From an uncultured Collinsella sp. (GTDB lineage: Bacteria; Actinomycetota; Coriobacteriia; Coriobacteriales; Coriobacteriaceae), in contig CAJJZO010000070.1 of assembly GCA_905197585.1 (NCBI GenBank), forward strand, positions 1 through 8,464: a stretch of DNA of 8,464 nucleotides, read 5' to 3'. A program made the position numbers and the translations under genes. The notes below the pieces were generated by a model. The model saw nothing but the letters and a program-made list of their open reading frames with translations. It was not told where the DNA came from and did no database searches. Of this stretch, positions 5,684-8,464 are shown piece after piece (the stretch's first letter is position 1; the number at the start of each line of letters is the position of its first letter).

Positions 5684-6397
5684 TTACAGCCCGTATTTCA
5701 CGACGACACGGTTAATGCGACGGCACCAAGGCTTGTACAAGGCAGCCAAGAACACGCAGGTCGCGAGGCCGTGTGTGATATCGAACGGCACTGCCGTGGC
5801 AAGACGTGCCATGGCACCCGCCCACGTGAGCGGTTGAACAAAACCGATAATGTCGTAGGCGTTGATCACAACGCCGTACAGCAAACCCGAAGCAAAGCCG
5901 TAGGTCAGTAGCGCCGGCATGCGCACGGTGCCATCGGCGCGGCCGAATGCACCCGCATACGACAGCGCACCGCCAACGTATCCCACGAGCCCCCAGGCAT
6001 ACATCTGCCACGGCGTCCACATGCCCTGCCCAAAAAAGAAATTGCTGGTCAGCGCCGCCAACGCACCGACCATAAAGCCGTTACGACGACCGAGTGTCGC
6101 CCCGGCGATAATGGCGATGGCACTCACGGGTTTAAAGTCGGGAATGGGGCCAAACAAGATGCGCCCCGCCGCGGCCAATGCTGCCAGAACCAGCGTGGGC
6201 ATAATCTGGCGCAAACCCGGACGAGATGCCTCGTAACCCGCAAAGAACAGCGCGAGCACCAGCGCCACCACAACCAGCATGGCCAATGCTGCCTGCTCAA
6301 CACCCGACAGCAACGCCGCAGCCATCACCGCCGGCACCGCCAACAACAGCGGGATCTCCAGTTTTGCAAGCAAGCGCGAGAAACGACAGTCCGTCAT
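5684..6397 (-). CDS. ECF transporter S component (substrate-binding membrane subunit)
   Basis: This 237-residue protein is mostly hydrophobic, with about six membrane segments (roughly 14-32, 36-54, 66-82, 88-120, 134-150, 162-185 and 205-220, some of them shared in longer helical regions). The conserved-looking core, FGPIPDFKPVSAIAIIAG (82-99), GRRNGFMVGALAALTSNFFF (103-122) and GQGMWTPWQMYAWGLVGYVGG (123-143 in two pieces), is typical of an S-component group found with dedicated ECF ATPases in actinobacteria and firmicutes. Some members of this broad group are linked to cobalamin or other vitamin uptake, but the substrate here cannot be read from the sequence. The start at ATG 6397 lies four bases after the TGA of the ATPase gene, so it is translationally coupled; an extension to 6472 would overlap the ATPase frame and has no support. 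It is the last gene of the ECF operon. Confidence 0.85.
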   Translation of the reverse strand: MTDCRFSRLLAKLEIPLLLAVPAVMAAALLSGVEQAALAMLVVVALVLALFFAGYEASRPGLRQIMPTLVLAALAAAGRILFGPIPDFKPVSAIAIIAGATLGRRNGFMVGALAALTSNFFFGQGMWTPWQMYAWGLVGYVGGALSYAGAFGRADGTVRMPALLTYGFASGLLYGVVINAYDIIGFVQPLTWAGAMARLATAVPFDITHGLATCVFLAALYKPWCRRINRVVVKYGL

Positions 6398-6401
6398 CCC
6401 A

Positions 6402-8045
6402 TCACGCCCTATAGAACACGTTGTCGGCAAAGAAGTCGGCCGGGGACTCCATGCAGGCAATCTCGCCGTCAAACATCATGGCGACGTCGTCGGCTACCTG
6501 CTCGGCAAAGTCCAAATCGTGCGTAGCCGTGATGACGGTGCCGCCAGCCTTCGCATGGCCACGCAGGGCGCGGGCGATAATGCGGCGGCTGAACAGGTCT
6601 AGACCCTTGGTGGGCTCATCGAGCAATAGCAGTTCGGGGCCGATTAGCAGCAGTTTTGCCAATGCAAGCAGTTGACGCTGCCCGCCCGAAAGATCGTACG
6701 GATGGCGTCCATCCAGACCCGACAACCCCAAGCTCGCCGCACGCTCCCGCGCCAAGTTCTCGTCATATCCGCAGGTCGAGGCCCATTCCATCAGCTCGTC
6801 GCGCACCGTCTCGGCAACCAGCAGGGCCTTGGGGTTCTGCGGCAGCAGCGCAGCCGAGGCCGCCCCGCGCACCATACGACCACGCTGCAGCTTGGCAGTC
6901 TTGGCCAGCACCGAAAGCATCGTCGACTTGCCGCAGCCGTTACCGCCCACAACCGCATGCACCGCGCCAGTCGAAAACGACGCATCGAGCCCGCGCAGCA
7001 CCCAGCCGGACGCTCGATCGTAGCGAAACCAGCCTTCCGACAGGGTGGTAGCCGACCCGCCGTGCATTTTTTGGAGTATTCTGCTTCCATCCGTGCGCGG
7101 GAAGGCTTCCGAGCCGTTCTCGAGCGACGTTTGCGCCACAAATTCGGACGATTTGTCCAATTCTGAACTTTTTTTCGCGCTCGATACGTCCCCGGGCGGC
7201 TCCAGAGAGCCCAAATTGTCCTCGCGCCTGCTGAATACTCCTTTATTTGCACATCGGATGGCACCCCACCCCAACATGTCATCGGAAAACAGCGATTCTC
7301 GGCGTCCCAAAGAAGCCATATCCGCCACCTCGCGCACGCGACCGTCCTCAATCCGGTACGCACACGTCGCGTATTCGAGCATTGGGCGCGGCTGATGCGT
7401 CGCCACAACAACTGTGCAGCCCAGCTCGCGATTCACACGAAACAGCGCGTGCAGGAAATTCTTCTCCGCAACCGGATCAAGCTGAGACGTGGGCTCGTCG
7501 AGCAGCAGCACGCGCGGGCGCAGCGTCAGAACGGCCGCCAACGACAGCAACTGTTTGCGACCGCCCGAAAGCGTGTCAGTATCGCGGTGAAGCCAATCTT
7601 CCAGCCCAAAGAAATAGCTGGTCTCAGCTACGCGACGGCGCATCTCATCACGCGCTAGCCCCAAGTTTTCCAGGCCAAACGCCATCTCGTGCCACACGGT
7701 TTCGCACACGATCTGGTTCTCGGGATCCTGGAACACATAGCCCACGCGCTCCGCCGATGCCCGCACATCCATGTCGGCGACGGGCTCGCCCAGCACGCGC
7801 AGCTCGCCGGAGCGCGTACCAGCAGGCGCGATCTCGGGCTTGAGCAGCGACAGCAGCGTCGACTTGCCCGAACCGGTACCGCCAACAAGCAGTGCAAACG
7901 CACCTTGGGAAACACGCCAATCAAGCCCCTCGAGCACCGGTGCCTCGGCCCCGGGATAGGCAAAACTAAGGCCTCGCACCTCAATCGCCGGCGCGGCCGA
8001 GCCATATGCCACACCCGCCGCCGAGCTCCTATCCAACCGAGCCAT
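6402..8045 (-). CDS. ECF transporter ATPase with two fused ABC domains
   Basis: This 547-residue protein carries both energy-coupling ATPases of an ECF importer on one chain. Domain 1 (about 20-255) has Walker A GGTGSGKST (55-63), Q-loop QDPENQ (106-111), signature LSGGRKQLL (159-167), Walker B VLLLDEP (179-185) and switch His217. Domain 2 (about 332-540) has Walker A GGNGCGKST (367-375), Q-loop LPQNP (401-405), signature LSGGQRQLL (452-460), Walker B LLLLDEP (472-478) and switch His509. Both nucleotide sites look complete. The ATG overlaps the T-component stop by one base (TGATG), and the TGA is four bases from the S-component ATG, giving a tight T-A-S operon. The linker (residues about 265-328) is polar, Ser/Glu/Lys-rich and unlike either domain; it is encoded by a sequence bounded by inverted repeats (see 7062-7252). 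Confidence 0.95.
   Translation of the reverse strand: MARLDRSSAAGVAYGSAAPAIEVRGLSFAYPGAEAPVLEGLDWRVSQGAFALLVGGTGSGKSTLLSLLKPEIAPAGTRSGELRVLGEPVADMDVRASAERVGYVFQDPENQIVCETVWHEMAFGLENLGLARDEMRRRVAETSYFFGLEDWLHRDTDTLSGGRKQLLSLAAVLTLRPRVLLLDEPTSQLDPVAEKNFLHALFRVNRELGCTVVVATHQPRPMLEYATCAYRIEDGRVREVADMASLGRRESLFSDDMLGWGAIRCANKGVFSRREDNLGSLEPPGDVSSAKKSSELDKSSEFVAQTSLENGSEAFPRTDGSRILQKMHGGSATTLSEGWFRYDRASGWVLRGLDASFSTGAVHAVVGGNGCGKSTMLSVLAKTAKLQRGRMVRGAASAALLPQNPKALLVAETVRDELMEWASTCGYDENLARERAASLGLSGLDGRHPYDLSGGQRQLLALAKLLLIGPELLLLDEPTKGLDLFSRRIIARALRGHAKAGGTVITATHDLDFAEQVADDVAMMFDGEIACMESPADFFADNVFYRA
7062..7252. repeat. ~191-bp element with inverted ends, inserted in frame inside the ECF ATPase gene
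   Basis: The ends are 23-base imperfect inverted repeats, 7062-7084 and 7230-7252, sharing GTGCA and GGAGTATTC blocks (17 of 23 positions match after reverse complementing). Near the centre is a hairpin, AATT-c-GGAC (7141-7149) with GTCC-AATT (7155-7162). Smaller palindromes lie on each side: GGAAG-g-CTTCC (7100-7110) and GGCTC-caga-GAGCC (7198-7211). The element is read through without a stop as residues about 265-328 of the ATPase, exactly the linker between the two ABC domains, beginning CANKGVFS and ending SRILQKMH. No target duplication is obvious. It resembles a MITE-like or protein-coding palindromic repeat; its status as a dispersed family is inferred, because only one copy is in the window. 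Confidence 0.65.
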
Positions 8046-8464
8046 CAGCCAAACCTCTTCTCATCAATCGCGTGCAACGCGCAAGGCAGCACCATCCAGG
8101 CAGCGTACACGACATAGCCCAGCCACGGCGCCGGCACCGAGAGCTGCGGATAAAACGAATACTGCGTCGTCGCGGTCCACGCCACTGTCACCGTGACCAC
8201 GCCAAACAGTGCAAGCCCAACCAGCGCAGCAACATCGCCGCGCCCCAGTCGATACCGCGCATACGTCGTACGACGCGTCGCGGCACCCCACCCGCGCGAG
8301 CGCATCGCGTCCGCGCGCTCCAGCGAATCTTCCATGCCCCAGCCCATCAACACACTCGATGCCCGCAGGCGCGAGCGCACGGGGTCGGCCGGCGCGCGCC
8401 CCCGCACGTCAATAGCATCATGCACCCCCAGCCCCGTGCGGCCGCGGCGCAAAAACTGCGGGAT
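8045..8464 (-). CDS. ECF transporter T component, C-terminal part (5' end beyond window)
   Basis: The frame is open to the window edge and covers the last 139 residues. It contains ADAMRSRGWG (51-60 of the visible part), matching the Ala-Arg-Gly coupling motif with which ECF T proteins contact the ATPases. This is preceded by an amphipathic segment with LGVHDAIDVRGR and DPVRSRLRASSVLMGWGMEDSLERAD, given here in pieces (12-23; 27-40; 41-52). Two membrane helices follow at about 78-96 and 115-131. The stop overlaps the ATPase start by one base. The first in-window start-like codon, TTG at 8452, is not taken as the start because the frame continues upstream and T proteins are usually about 250 residues. 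The protein would tether the S component to the double ATPase. Confidence 0.85.
   Translation of the reverse strand: MPQFLRRGRTGLGVHDAIDVRGRAPADPVRSRLRASSVLMGWGMEDSLERADAMRSRGWGAATRRTTYARYRLGRGDVAALVGLALFGVVTVTVAWTATTQYSFYPQLSVPAPWLGYVVYAAWMVLPCALHAIDEKRFG

Noticed and set aside
6398..6472. N-terminal extension of the ECF S component
   Set aside because: It would overlap the end of the ATPase gene by about 70 bases; the coupled ATG at 6397 gives a normal membrane-protein start.

Overview
The window is high-GC and densely coding, with AGGAGG-type ribosome-binding sites and short-range translational coupling. It looks like a chromosomal segment of a gut actinobacterium. The fused FolP-FolK, the T / fused A-A / S order of an ECF transporter, and the overall style suggest Coriobacteriia, most likely Collinsella or a close relative. 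That taxonomic call is an inference from pattern, not a database match.

Layout from left to right. (1) 1-1029, minus: an AAA+ ATPase of the AAA_14/DUF4143 type, cut by the window edge and visibly AT-richer than the rest. (2) 1030-1281: its leader, with two copies of a 41-bp palindrome (1056-1096 perfect, 1142-1182 imperfect), then a terminator-like hairpin serving the gene to the right. (3) 1282-4580, minus: a sirtuin deacetylase, a bifunctional dihydropteroate synthase / HPPK, and a degenerate biotin-ligase-like protein whose ATG directly follows the folP-folK stop. The apparent native start of folP-folK (strong SD, ATG at 3732) is followed after 12 codons by an in-frame TAA, and the long reading frame resumes at an ATG (3666) with no SD. 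(4) 4581-4715: a divergent intergenic region. (5) 4716-5534, plus: exodeoxyribonuclease III, the only plus-strand gene. (6) 5535-5683: a convergent intergenic region with two hairpin-forming inverted repeats. (7) 5684-8464, minus: an ECF vitamin/micronutrient transporter in the order T (partial) - fused A1A2 ATPase - S component, with the three genes overlapping or nearly touching.

The ECF operon should encode one complete importer: the S component binds the substrate, the T protein couples, and the double ATPase powers transport. The folate block supplies two consecutive steps of dihydropteroate synthesis from one polypeptide. The sirtuin and exonuclease III are housekeeping functions.

The most unusual points are: an approximately 191-bp element with 23-bp imperfect inverted ends that is translated in frame as the linker between the two ECF ATPase domains, resembling the protein-coding palindromic elements known from Rickettsia; the nonsense codon in the folP leader; the paired palindromes around the ATPase promoter region; a large Ala/Glu/Pro-rich insertion inside DHPS; and a biotin-ligase homologue lacking the usual catalytic motifs. 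No tRNA, rRNA, CRISPR array or complete insertion sequence was seen.
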